This document shows, in pieces, positions 1-7,924 of a stretch of DNA of 64,000 nt. Made by a program: the position numbers and the translations under genes. A model generated the notes under the pieces. It did no database searches. It was not told where the DNA came from and saw only the letters and a program-made list of their open reading frames with translations. Numbering within the stretch: position 1 is the first letter of the stretch; every line of letters begins with the position of its first letter. The stretch comes from RGIG9115 sp045649825 (GTDB lineage: Bacteria; Bacillota; Clostridia; UBA1381), in assembly GCA_045649825.1 (NCBI GenBank), contig JAZRQO010000013.1, positions 9,976 to 73,975 on the forward strand, in the 5' to 3' direction.

Positions 1-707
1 GCGGTCTTATAACAACTGAAACAGGCTTTACCACAATGGTAGACATTCAGGGACTTGAAGACTTCTACGGCGAAATGGACTTTAAGGTGGCAGGTACTCA
101 CAAGGGTATCACATCAATCCAGGTTGATATAAAGAACGACGGTCTTTCATATGAAGTAATCGAAGAAGCTCTCAGAAAAACAAGAGCAGGAAGAATTCAC
201 ATTCTCGACGATGTTCTCTTAAAGGCTATCGACACTCCGAGAGCCGAGCTTTCACAGTATGCTCCCAAGGTTGACACAATGAAGATTGATGTTGACAAAA
301 TCCGTGAAGTAATCGGTCAGGGCGGTAAGGTTATTCAGAAGATAGTTGCCGACACAGGTGCTAAGATTGACATCGAAGAAGACGGTACAATCTATATCTT
401 CGCAGCAACTCAGGAATCAGGCAATGCCGCACGTGCTGCAATTGAAGCAATCGTTAAGGAGCCTGAAGTAGGCGAAATCTACGACGGTCTTGTTCGTACA
501 ATCACAGCCTTCGGCGCATTCGTTGAAATTCTCCCGGGAAAAGACGGCCTCTGCCACATTTCAAAGCTTGCAAACAAGAGAGTTGAAAAGGTTGAAGACG
601 TGGTTAAGGAAGGCGACAGACTTCTTGTTAAGGTTATGGAAGTTGACAAGAAAACAGGTAAAATCAGCCTTTCACACAAGGATGCAGTAAATATAGAAGA
701 AAACTAA
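1..707 (+). CDS. pnp: Polyribonucleotide nucleotidyltransferase, C-terminal part
   Basis: The open frame runs in from the left edge (codons from base 3), so the gene is cut by the window. The visible residues match the end of PNPase: the second RNase PH core with the DIQGLEDFYGEMDFKVAGT stretch, then a KH domain with the IGQGGKVIQKI loop, then an S1 domain with GLVRTITAFGAFVEI and ISLSHKD. PNPase is a phosphorolytic 3'-5' exoribonuclease that degrades mRNA and works in the cytoplasmic RNA decay machinery. The KH and S1 domains bind RNA. The ATG at 36 is internal, not the start. A hairpin follows the stop codon. Confidence 0.96.
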   Translation, partial: GLITTETGFTTMVDIQGLEDFYGEMDFKVAGTHKGITSIQVDIKNDGLSYEVIEEALRKTRAGRIHILDDVLLKAIDTPRAELSQYAPKVDTMKIDVDKIREVIGQGGKVIQKIVADTGAKIDIEEDGTIYIFAATQESGNAARAAIEAIVKEPEVGEIYDGLVRTITAFGAFVEILPGKDGLCHISKLANKRVEKVEDVVKEGDRLLVKVMEVDKKTGKISLSHKDAVNIEEN

Positions 708-721
708 AACAATTCACGTAT

Positions 722-747
722 GAGAGAAAGCTCGCGGGCTTTCTCTC
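722..747 (+). terminator. Hairpin after pnp
   Basis: GAGAGAAAGC pairs perfectly with GCTTTCTCTC around a 6-base loop, 15 bases after the pnp stop. There is no U-tract after it, so it may be an mRNA end-protecting or weakly terminating structure rather than a classical intrinsic terminator. Confidence 0.5.
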
Positions 748-832
748 AACGTGCCAACAGACGCAGGGCGAAATTCTGCTCTGTGCAGTCATGCCGCGGC
801 ATTTGCCGCTATTACATAGGAGTGAAATAGTT

Positions 833-1870
833 ATGATTAAGGTTGCAGTTTTGGGTGCAACAGGATATGCAGGTATTGAGCTTGTAAGACTTCTTTCAAA
901 TCACCCTGACGTATCTCTCGAAATTCTCGGTTCACACAGCTTCAGTGGACAAAATATTAATGATGTATATAAGAACTTCAAACACATTCTCGACAAAGAA
1001 TGTACTGAAATTGATATAGATGAAGTAGCAAAATGTGACGTTGTTTTCACCGCACTTCCCCACGGTGCATCAAAATCAGTTATTCCTGCAATTGCAGAAA
1101 AGGGAGTTAAGGTTATAGACCTTAGCGGTGATTTCCGCTACGACGACCCTGCTGTTTATGCTGCATGGTATGGTGAAGAACATTCTTCTCCGGAGCTTCT
1201 TGCAAAATCCGTTTACGGGCTATGCGAGCTTCACAGAGATAAAATAAAGGATGCCCCATTAATCGGAAACCCGGGTTGCTACACAACTTGCTCTATCCTC
1301 GGTGCAGCTCCCCTTTTAAAAAGCGGAATCGGAAGCACCAAGAATGTTATTGTTGATGCAAAATCAGGTGTAACAGGTGCAGGCCGCGGGCTTGGACTTC
1401 CCTACCACTTCTGCGAATGTACGGAAAACTCAAAAGCATACAAGGTTGCCACTCACAGGCACACATCTGAAATTGAACAGGAGCTTTCAAAGCTAGCAGG
1501 TGAAGAGGTGCTGATTTCATTCACACCACACCTTATCCCTCAAAAAAGAGGTATACTTGCCACAATCTACATAAACCTTAACAAACCCTGTACAACAGAG
1601 GAAATTGCAAAGCTTTATGAAGACTTCTACAAGGATGAGTTCTTTGTAAGAACGCTTCCTGCAGGAGAGCTTCCCGAAACAAAGCACGTTGCAGGCTCTA
1701 ACTTTGTTGATATAGGCGTTGTGGTTGACGAAAGACTGCAAAGAGCCGTTGTTGTGTCAGCTCTCGACAACATTGTTAAAGGTGCGGCAGGTCAGGCTGT
1801 TCAGAATATGAACATTATGTTCGGACTTCCCGAAGACACGGGACTTAAGTTTGCAGGATTTTATTTATAA
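833..1870 (+). CDS. argC: N-acetyl-gamma-glutamyl-phosphate reductase
   Basis: ArgC reduces N-acetylglutamyl-phosphate to the semialdehyde with NADPH, the third step of arginine synthesis in the cytoplasm. The N-terminal Rossmann motif VLGATGYAGIELVRLL and the catalytic cysteine in IGNPGCYTT are present. The length, 345 residues, is usual for the family. I start at ATG 833 (MIKVAVLG), preceded by AGGAGTG; the longer frame from 791 adds 14 unrelated residues. argB follows after 14 bases and proS after that, so this is the head of an arginine/proS gene group. I see no T-box or other clear arginine leader in front of it. Confidence 0.95.
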   Translation: MIKVAVLGATGYAGIELVRLLSNHPDVSLEILGSHSFSGQNINDVYKNFKHILDKECTEIDIDEVAKCDVVFTALPHGASKSVIPAIAEKGVKVIDLSGDFRYDDPAVYAAWYGEEHSSPELLAKSVYGLCELHRDKIKDAPLIGNPGCYTTCSILGAAPLLKSGIGSTKNVIVDAKSGVTGAGRGLGLPYHFCECTENSKAYKVATHRHTSEIEQELSKLAGEEVLISFTPHLIPQKRGILATIYINLNKPCTTEEIAKLYEDFYKDEFFVRTLPAGELPETKHVAGSNFVDIGVVVDERLQRAVVVSALDNIVKGAAGQAVQNMNIMFGLPEDTGLKFAGFYL

Positions 1871-1884
1871 AAGTGGAGATAACT

Positions 1885-2757
1885 ATGGAAGAACTCATAA
1901 AAAAAGCGGGCATACTTATTGAAGCATTGCCCTATATTCAAAAATTCAGCGGCAAAACCGTTGTAATCAAGTATGGCGGTAATGCTATGATAAACGAAGA
2001 GCTTAAAAACTCTGTTATGGAGGATATAACTCTTCTTAAATTTATCGGTCTTAACCCCATCGTTGTACACGGCGGCGGCCCCGACATTTCTGCGGAGCTT
2101 AACAGTCACAACGTAAAGAGCGAATTTATAAACGGGCTTCGCAAAACCGATAAAGAAACAATGCGTATCGCTCAGATGGTGCTTGTGGGTAAAACAAACA
2201 AGGAAATTGTTTCACTTCTCAACACCAAAGGCGGAACGGCAGTTGGCTTCTGCGGCATTGACGGAAGCTTTATCGAATGTGAGAAAAAATACACACAGGT
2301 AGACGGTGAGGATGTTGATTTAGGATATGTTGGTGAAATTGTTAACGTTAAGCCACATCTCCTTGAGCTTCTCTCCTCCGACCAATACATACCCGTTGTT
2401 GCACCAATCGGAACAGACTCCGATGGCAACAGCTACAACATAAACGCCGATACTGTCGCTTCGGCAGTTGCAGCGGCAACAGGTGCAGAAAAGCTTATTC
2501 TTTTAACAGACGTTGAAGGAGTAAAAGACGATTCGGGCAATATTATTTTTGAAGCCCATAAAAACGAAATTCTTGAAATGATTGATTCAGGCGTAATCAG
2601 CGGCGGTATGATACCAAAGGTTCTCGGCTGCATAGATGCCATTGATTCGGGAGTTACAGGCGTTCATATTATTGACGGACGTATTCCCCACTGCCTGCTT
2701 CTTGAAATATTCACAAAATCAGGAATCGGAACTCTTATTAAGAGCGACCGATATTAA
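1885..2757 (+). CDS. argB: Acetylglutamate kinase
   Basis: ArgB phosphorylates N-acetylglutamate with ATP, making the substrate of ArgC, the neighbour upstream. The amino-acid kinase fold is marked by VVIKYGGNAM near the N-terminus, VVHGGGPDIS, and the C-terminal GGMIPKVLGCIDAI and GTLI end. At 290 residues it is of normal size. ATG 1885 is preceded by TGGAGATAACT; the in-frame GTG at 1873 overlaps that ribosome binding site and is less likely to be used. An N-terminal helix (EELIKKAGILIEALPYIQKF) of the kind linked to hexameric, arginine-inhibited enzymes is present, so feedback inhibition by arginine is plausible but inferred. Confidence 0.95.
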   Translation: MEELIKKAGILIEALPYIQKFSGKTVVIKYGGNAMINEELKNSVMEDITLLKFIGLNPIVVHGGGPDISAELNSHNVKSEFINGLRKTDKETMRIAQMVLVGKTNKEIVSLLNTKGGTAVGFCGIDGSFIECEKKYTQVDGEDVDLGYVGEIVNVKPHLLELLSSDQYIPVVAPIGTDSDGNSYNINADTVASAVAAATGAEKLILLTDVEGVKDDSGNIIFEAHKNEILEMIDSGVISGGMIPKVLGCIDAIDSGVTGVHIIDGRIPHCLLLEIFTKSGIGTLIKSDRY

Positions 2758-2776
2758 GGAAGGATTGAGATAAACC

Positions 2777-4480
2777 ATGAAAATGTCAAAGCTTCTTATA
2801 CCCACACTCCGTGAGGTACCGGCTGAAGCGGAAATCGTAAGCCATCAGCTTATGCTTCGTGCCGGAATGATAAGAAAACTTGCCGCAGGTATTTATTCAT
2901 ACCTGCCCACAGGACTTCGTACTCTCAGAAAGGTTGAACAGATTGTACGTGAAGAGATGGACAGAGCAGGAGCATTAGAGCTTCTAATGCCCGCACTTCT
3001 CCCTGCTGAAAGCTATCAGGCTTCAGGAAGGTGGGAAGTGTTTGGCGAGAGTATGTTCAAGCTCAAAGACCGTTGGGGCAGAGATTTCTGCCTTGGCCCC
3101 ACACACGAAGAACTCTTTACCGAAACAGTTTTGAACGAAGTCCGTTCATATAAGGAATACCCTCTCACACTTTATCAGATTCAGACAAAGTACAGAGATG
3201 AGGGCCGTCCCCGTTTCGGTCTTATGCGCGGTCGTGAATTCGTAATGAAGGATGCATACAGCTTCGACCTCACTCAGGAAGGTCTTAATAAGTCATATAA
3301 GGCTATGTATGATGCATACTGCAGAATATTCACAAGACTTGGCCTTGACTTCACAATCGTTGATGCGGATTCGGGTGCGATGGGTGGAAGCGGCAGCCAG
3401 GAATTTATGGTAAAATCCCCTGTTGGTGAAGACGGCATCGCATACTGTGATGACTGCGGATATGCGGCAAACTACGAAAAAGCAGAGTGCATACCCACCG
3501 AAAAGCCTTTCGACAGCGAAGAAAAGGAGCTGGGCAAGGTCCACACCCCCAATGCTCATACAATCGAAGAGCTTACCTCATTTATGGGTACCGAGCCTTA
3601 CGTTTTTGCAAAAACTATCCTTTATAAAGCGGATGACAAGTACGTTGCAGCAATGGTAAGAGGCGACCGCGAAATCAACGAAGTTAAGCTTAAGAACTTG
3701 GTTGGCTGCACAGACGATTTGGAGCTTGCAGAGCCTGCAATAGTTCGTGAGCTTACAAATGCAGAGGTTGGATTTGCAGGTCCTATCGGCCTTTCAATCC
3801 CCGTTTATGTTGACAAAGAAGTTACTATGATGAAGAACTTTATAGTTGGTGCTAACGAAACAGACTACCACTATGAAAACGTAAATATGGGCAGAGATTT
3901 TGAAGCGTTTATGGTTGCCGATATAAGACTTATTGAAACAGGCGACGCCTGCCCCAGATGCGGAAAGCCTATCAAAACTGCACAGGGCATTGAGGTTGGT
4001 CACATCTTCAAGCTGGGTACAAAGTATTCCGACGCCCTCGGTCTTAAAGCACTTGACGAAAACGGCTCAATGTCACAGGTTATTATGGGCTGCTACGGCA
4101 TAGGTGTTACAAGATGTATTTCTGCCGCAATAGAGCAGAACTACGACGAAAACGGTATCATCTGGCCCCCTGCAATCGCTCCATACCAGGTAAGCGTTGT
4201 TCCCGTAAACCACAAGGACGAAGAACAGTTTAAGGCTGCAGAGGAAATTTACGAAAAGCTCCTCAATTCCGGAATTGAAGCACTCCTTGACGACAGAGCA
4301 GAGCGTCCCGGTGTTAAGTTCAAAGACAGCGACCTTATGGGTATCCCCGTAAGAATAGTTGTGGGTAAGAAAATCGGCGAGGGAATTGTTGAATACAAAG
4401 AAAGAACTGCACCTGAGGCAGAACTCAAGACAATTGATGAAGCTATTAATGCAGTAATTGAAATGTACAAAAATCTTTAA
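2777..4480 (+). CDS. proS: Prolyl-tRNA synthetase, bacterial type
   Basis: ProRS charges tRNA-Pro with proline. The 567-residue length fits the bacterial form with an editing (INS) domain between class II motifs 2 and 3. The N-terminal class II core shows LPTGLRTLRKVEQIVREEMD, motif 2 is seen around YRDEGRPRFGLMRGREF, and motif 3 includes GCYGIGVTR. The anticodon-binding domain is C-terminal. The ribosome binding site is GGAAGGATTGAG. It lies 19 bases after argB and 17 before the HIT gene, so it is probably co-transcribed with them. A free-standing YbaK-type Cys-tRNA(Pro) deacylase, which proofreads a ProRS error, lies at 59392. Confidence 0.97.
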   Translation: MKMSKLLIPTLREVPAEAEIVSHQLMLRAGMIRKLAAGIYSYLPTGLRTLRKVEQIVREEMDRAGALELLMPALLPAESYQASGRWEVFGESMFKLKDRWGRDFCLGPTHEELFTETVLNEVRSYKEYPLTLYQIQTKYRDEGRPRFGLMRGREFVMKDAYSFDLTQEGLNKSYKAMYDAYCRIFTRLGLDFTIVDADSGAMGGSGSQEFMVKSPVGEDGIAYCDDCGYAANYEKAECIPTEKPFDSEEKELGKVHTPNAHTIEELTSFMGTEPYVFAKTILYKADDKYVAAMVRGDREINEVKLKNLVGCTDDLELAEPAIVRELTNAEVGFAGPIGLSIPVYVDKEVTMMKNFIVGANETDYHYENVNMGRDFEAFMVADIRLIETGDACPRCGKPIKTAQGIEVGHIFKLGTKYSDALGLKALDENGSMSQVIMGCYGIGVTRCISAAIEQNYDENGIIWPPAIAPYQVSVVPVNHKDEEQFKAAEEIYEKLLNSGIEALLDDRAERPGVKFKDSDLMGIPVRIVVGKKIGEGIVEYKERTAPEAELKTIDEAINAVIEMYKNL

Positions 4481-4497
4481 TTGCGGAGGGAACTGCT

Positions 4498-4842
4498 ATG
4501 AATGATTGTTTGTTCTGTAAAATAATAAAGGGTGAAATTCCCTCAACTAAGGTGTATGAGGATGAAATGGTTTATGCCTTTAACGACATAGACCCACAGG
4601 CTCCCGTTCACGTTATAATAATCCCGAAAGAGCATATCTGCTGTGCAAACGAAATCACGGCAGAAAACAGCCGCCACATTGCCGCAGTTTACGAGGCGGC
4701 GGCAAAGATTGCAAAGCAGCTTGGAATAGACAAGGACGGCTACCGCATAGTAAATAACTGCGGTGCTGCTGCAGGTCAGACTGTTTTCCACATTCATTTC
4801 CACCTTATGGGCGGAAGAGATTTTGGATGGCCTGCAGGTTGA
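4498..4842 (+). CDS. HIT family purine nucleotide-binding hydrolase
   Basis: A 114-residue histidine-triad protein of the HinT/PKCI branch. The N-terminal CLFCKIIKGEIPS and the C-terminal triad HIHFHLMGGR are diagnostic. HinT enzymes hydrolyse adenosine phosphoramidates and acyl-adenylates such as those made by aminoacyl-tRNA synthetases. Its place just after proS is suggestive but may be coincidence. The start is preceded by GGAGGGAACTGCT. Confidence 0.93.
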   Translation: MNDCLFCKIIKGEIPSTKVYEDEMVYAFNDIDPQAPVHVIIIPKEHICCANEITAENSRHIAAVYEAAAKIAKQLGIDKDGYRIVNNCGAAAGQTVFHIHFHLMGGRDFGWPAG

Positions 4843-4865
4843 GTTTTTAAAAAAGGAGAAACATT

Positions 4866-5243
4866 ATGAACTTTAAAGATATTGTAAGCCCCGACGGCAA
4901 AACACGTATAGTTCAGGAACTTGTTCCCGGCAAGCAGATTACACTTGCCCACATAATCGCAGGTCCTGATGAAATAATCTACAGAAAGCTTGGTCTTGAT
5001 CCCGCTATCGACTACTCACGTTCAGCTCTTGGAATACTCACAATGAGCCCTGCAGAAACTGCAGTAATTGCGGCAGACCTTGCAATCAAGACTGCAAATG
5101 TGGAGCTTGGATTTGTAGACCGTTTCAGCGGCACACTTATAGTAACAGGAAGCGTGTCTGAGGTGGAAGCTTCCATTAAAGAGATTATGAACTATTTAGA
5201 GAATACTCTTAACTTCTCTGTGTGCCCCATAACAAAAACATGA
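4866..5243 (+). CDS. eutS: EutS/PduU-type bacterial microcompartment shell protein
   Basis: A single circularly permuted BMC domain of 125 residues. The core is typical of EutS: IVQELVPGKQITLAHIIAG, then LGILTMSPAETAVIAADLAI, then VELGFVDRFSGTLIVTGSV. Such proteins form hexameric plates in the shells of ethanolamine and propanediol microcompartments. Its N-terminus has about 10 residues before the conserved part and the GPDEIIYRKLGLDPAIDY segment is longer than in enterobacterial EutS. The stop overlaps the eutP start in an ATGA. No enzyme or other shell gene is found in the window, so this is a satellite locus. Confidence 0.9.
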   Translation: MNFKDIVSPDGKTRIVQELVPGKQITLAHIIAGPDEIIYRKLGLDPAIDYSRSALGILTMSPAETAVIAADLAIKTANVELGFVDRFSGTLIVTGSVSEVEASIKEIMNYLENTLNFSVCPITKT

Positions 5244-5665
5244 GAAAAATCATATTTATGGGCCGCACCGAAAGTGGCAAAACAACTCTTACACAGGCTC
5301 TCCGTAACGAGAAGATACATTATCACAAAACACAGTACGTTAACCACCACGATATTGTTATTGACACTCCCGGAGAATATGCCGAAACAAAGCATTTAGG
5401 CTATGCTCTTGCCCTATATTCCTACGAGGCAGACGTTGTGGGACTCTTAATCAGTGCCACAGAACCCTATAGCTTGTATCCCCCATGTGTAACTGCGGCT
5501 TCTAACCGCGAGGTTATAGGCATAGTAACGCAGATAGACCAACCGGACGGAAACCCCGAAAGAGCAGAACGCTGGCTCCGCTTAGCAGGATGTAAAAAGG
5601 TGTTTTGGGTAAATTCCATAACAGGCGAGGGAATACCCGAGCTGATTGAATATTTGGCAGACTAA
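5240..5665 (+). CDS. eutP: EutP/PduV-family small GTPase-like protein
   Basis: A 141-residue P-loop protein: IIFMGRTESGKTTLTQAL carries the Walker A (GRTESGKT), DTPGEY the G3 motif, and TQIDQPDG the G4-like motif. EutP/PduV are Ras-like proteins linked to microcompartments; acetate kinase activity has been reported for one EutP and a role in compartment positioning for PduV. I start at ATG 5240, overlapping the eutS stop by four bases, which signals translational coupling. The frame extends to 5222 but those residues lie inside eutS. Confidence 0.9.
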   Translation: MRKIIFMGRTESGKTTLTQALRNEKIHYHKTQYVNHHDIVIDTPGEYAETKHLGYALALYSYEADVVGLLISATEPYSLYPPCVTAASNREVIGIVTQIDQPDGNPERAERWLRLAGCKKVFWVNSITGEGIPELIEYLAD

Positions 5666-5669
5666 ACAA

Positions 5670-5695
5670 GGGCATCGCATTTGCGATGCCCTTTT
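5670..5695 (+). terminator. Terminator of eutS-eutP
   Basis: GGGCATCGCA and TGCGATGCCC pair around a short T loop and are followed by TTTT. It starts 4 bases after the eutP stop. Confidence 0.85.
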
Positions 5696-5712
5696 ACATA
5701 CAAATATTTAAT

Positions 5713-5742
5713 GTGGCAAAACAGGCACGTCCCCATTGCCAC
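5713..5742. repeat. Small GTCCCC-type inverted repeat
   Basis: GTGGCAA and TTGCCAC flank AACAGGCACGTCCCCA. The CACGTCCCCAT core recurs in other gaps of this window (for example 13498 and, inverted, 36898), so it belongs to a dispersed intergenic repeat. Confidence 0.55.
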
Positions 5743-5760
5743 GTGAATTAATTGAAGATT

Positions 5761-5805
5761 AAAAAGAGGCAATCTCACTATTTATGTGAGATTGCCTCTT
5801 TTTGT
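5761..5805 (-). terminator. Bidirectional terminator, mainly for pckA
   Basis: AAAAAGAGGCAATCTCAC pairs perfectly with its complement around a 7-base loop. A-runs on one side and T-runs on the other let it work for the plus and minus strands; pckA ends four bases away. Confidence 0.88.
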
Positions 5806-5808
5806 TAA

Positions 5809-7593
5809 TTATTTAAGATTATTTTCAAGCTTTGCAAGCTCTTCTGCCATTTCTTTGGGGAGCATATCGCCGAACTGAGCGAAGTACTTTTTAATACCCG
5901 TTTCAGAATCTTCAATATCCTTAATCCATTCGTTATTGTCAACAGCGAGAAGCTCTTCAAGCTGTTCCTTTGTCATATCAAGGTCTGTGATGTCAATGTC
6001 ATCAACCTTAGGAACGTAACCGATTGCACATTCATCTGCACCAACCTTGCCGTCACATCTGTCAAGAATCCAGAGGAGAACACGCATATTGTCGCCAAAT
6101 CCGGGCCAGAGGAAGTTGCCTTCGTCATCTTTTCTGAACCAGTTAACGTGGAAGATTTTGGGAGCCTTGTCGCCAAGCTTCTTGCCCATTTCAAGCCAGT
6201 GTTTCCAGTAAGAAGCCATATTGTAACCAACAAAGGGCTTCATAGCCATGGGATCACGACGAACAACGCCTACAGCACCTGCTGCAGCTGCTGTTGTTTC
6301 AGAAGCCATAATAGCACCAACAAATGTTCCGTGCTGCCAATCTCTTGACTGATATACGAGGGGAGCACACTTAGCACGTCTGCCGCCGAATACGATAGCT
6401 GATACAGGAACACCTGCAGGATTTTCAAATTCCTTTGAAATGCAGGGGCAGTTGATTGCGGGAGCTGTAAATCTTGAGTTAGGATGAGCAAGCTTGCCGC
6501 CTTCTGCAGTAAATTCTACGCCGTTAACCTTTGAACCTTTCCATTCTGTTGCATTAACGGGAGGATTCTTGTCAAGACCTTCCCACCAAACTGTCATATC
6601 GTCGTTATTGATACCAACGTTTGTGAAGATTGTGTTTTTCTTTGTTGACTCAAGCGCGTTAAAGTTTGTTTTAACTGATGTTCCCGGTGCAACGCCGAAG
6701 AAACCTGCTTCGGGGTTAATAGCATAAAGTCTGCCGTCGGGACCGATTTTGAGCCATGCAATATCGTCACCCACTGTCCATACCTTATATCCCTTTTCCT
6801 GGAGATATTCGGGAGGAATAAGCATTGCAAGGTTTGTTTTACCGCAAGCTGAGGGGAACGCAGCACAGATGTACTTAACTTCACCTGCAGGATTTTCAAG
6901 ACCGAGGATAAGCATATGCTCAGCCATCCAACCCTCCTGCATACCGAGGTATGAAGCTATACGGAGAGCAAAGCACTTCTTACCGAGAAGCACGTTACCG
7001 CCGTAACCTGAGTTGATTGACCAGATTGTAGCATCCTGGGGGAACTGAACGATATATCTCTCTTCAGGGTCGATATCCTTTCTAGCGTGCAAACACTTTA
7101 CGAAATCCTCAGCATCGCCAAGCTCGTCGATAACTGCCTTGCCTACTCTTGTCATAATAATCATATTAAGAACAACGTAGATGCTGTCGGTAAGCTCAAT
7201 ACCAATCTTTGAGAAAGGTGAACCTACAGGACCCATTGAATAAGGGATAACGTACATTGTTCTGCCCTTCATTGAACCCTTGTAAAGAGCTTTGAGCTTT
7301 GCATACATTTCTGCAGGGTCCATCCAGTTATTGATGGGGCCTGCTTCTTCCTTTGTTTTAGTACAGATAAATGTTCTGTCCTCAACTCTGGCAACGTCGT
7401 TTTCAGCTGTTTTGTGATAGTAACAGCCGGGGAGCTTTTCCTGATTAAGCTCTATGATTTCACCTGTTGAAACGGCTTCTGCACGGAGAGCATCTCTCTG
7501 CTCGTCACTTCCGTCAATCCATACGATTTTGTCAGGCTCGCACATAGCAGCCATTTCGTCAAGCCAGGTAAGAACTGTTTTGTTGTTAGTCAT
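5809..7593 (-). CDS. pckA: Phosphoenolpyruvate carboxykinase (GTP)
   Basis: This 594-residue enzyme interconverts oxaloacetate and PEP with GTP/GDP. In fermenting anaerobes it often runs toward oxaloacetate and conserves energy. The GTP-class signature is clear: FPSACGKTNLAML (P-loop with the reactive cysteine), VGDDIAWLKIG, and the substrate loop around RRDPMAMKPF. ATG 7593 is chosen because AGGAGGTAATATAATT stands just before it; the frame from 7614 would start inside a segment holding that site. It is divergent from pflB, with about 330 bases between. Confidence 0.96.
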   Translation of the reverse strand: MTNNKTVLTWLDEMAAMCEPDKIVWIDGSDEQRDALRAEAVSTGEIIELNQEKLPGCYYHKTAENDVARVEDRTFICTKTKEEAGPINNWMDPAEMYAKLKALYKGSMKGRTMYVIPYSMGPVGSPFSKIGIELTDSIYVVLNMIIMTRVGKAVIDELGDAEDFVKCLHARKDIDPEERYIVQFPQDATIWSINSGYGGNVLLGKKCFALRIASYLGMQEGWMAEHMLILGLENPAGEVKYICAAFPSACGKTNLAMLIPPEYLQEKGYKVWTVGDDIAWLKIGPDGRLYAINPEAGFFGVAPGTSVKTNFNALESTKKNTIFTNVGINNDDMTVWWEGLDKNPPVNATEWKGSKVNGVEFTAEGGKLAHPNSRFTAPAINCPCISKEFENPAGVPVSAIVFGGRRAKCAPLVYQSRDWQHGTFVGAIMASETTAAAAGAVGVVRRDPMAMKPFVGYNMASYWKHWLEMGKKLGDKAPKIFHVNWFRKDDEGNFLWPGFGDNMRVLLWILDRCDGKVGADECAIGYVPKVDDIDITDLDMTKEQLEELLAVDNNEWIKDIEDSETGIKKYFAQFGDMLPKEMAEELAKLENNLK

Positions 7594-7924
7594 AATTATA
7601 TTACCTCCTGCCATAATAAGTCGGTATAATTCTGATGAAATCCGAAATTATCCCATTTTGACTTTAATAACATTATACCACGAAAAATTCCATAATAAAA
7701 GCATTTTTTTACAATTTACAAATTTTTATGTAGAACAACTTAATTGTTAAAAAAAAGACTATCTAATATAATAGTTTTGCACAATAAAAGCAAATATTAC
7801 TTATGAACGTATGAAAAAAATATTTTTTTCACTACATTTTGACATAATTGCATAAGTCTTATTGACAGTATACACAATATAATGGTATACTTATTATGCA
7901 AAATATCGAAAGGAGACAGATATT
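7594..7924. other. Divergent pckA/pflB control region
   Basis: About 330 AT-rich bases between two central fermentation genes. On the minus strand TATAAT lies at about 7671-7676 with only a weak -35, a possible pckA promoter. The plus strand carries the pflB promoter described separately. TTAATTGTTAA at 7740-7750 vaguely resembles half of a Rex operator, but no full palindrome is present. Confidence 0.5.
7862..7891 (+). promoter_or_regulatory. pflB promoter with overlapping palindrome
   Basis: TTGACA at 7862-7867 and TATACT at 7886-7891 are spaced by 18 bases. AGTATAC (7867-7873) and GTATACT (7885-7891) form a perfect inverted repeat that covers the spacer and the -10 box, so a dimeric regulator bound there would block the polymerase. 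The regulator is unknown. Confidence 0.7.

Noticed and set aside
708..832. T-box or arginine-responsive leader before argC
   Set aside because: Only a short hairpin is present; the T-box consensus and specifier structure are missing and the gap is too short.
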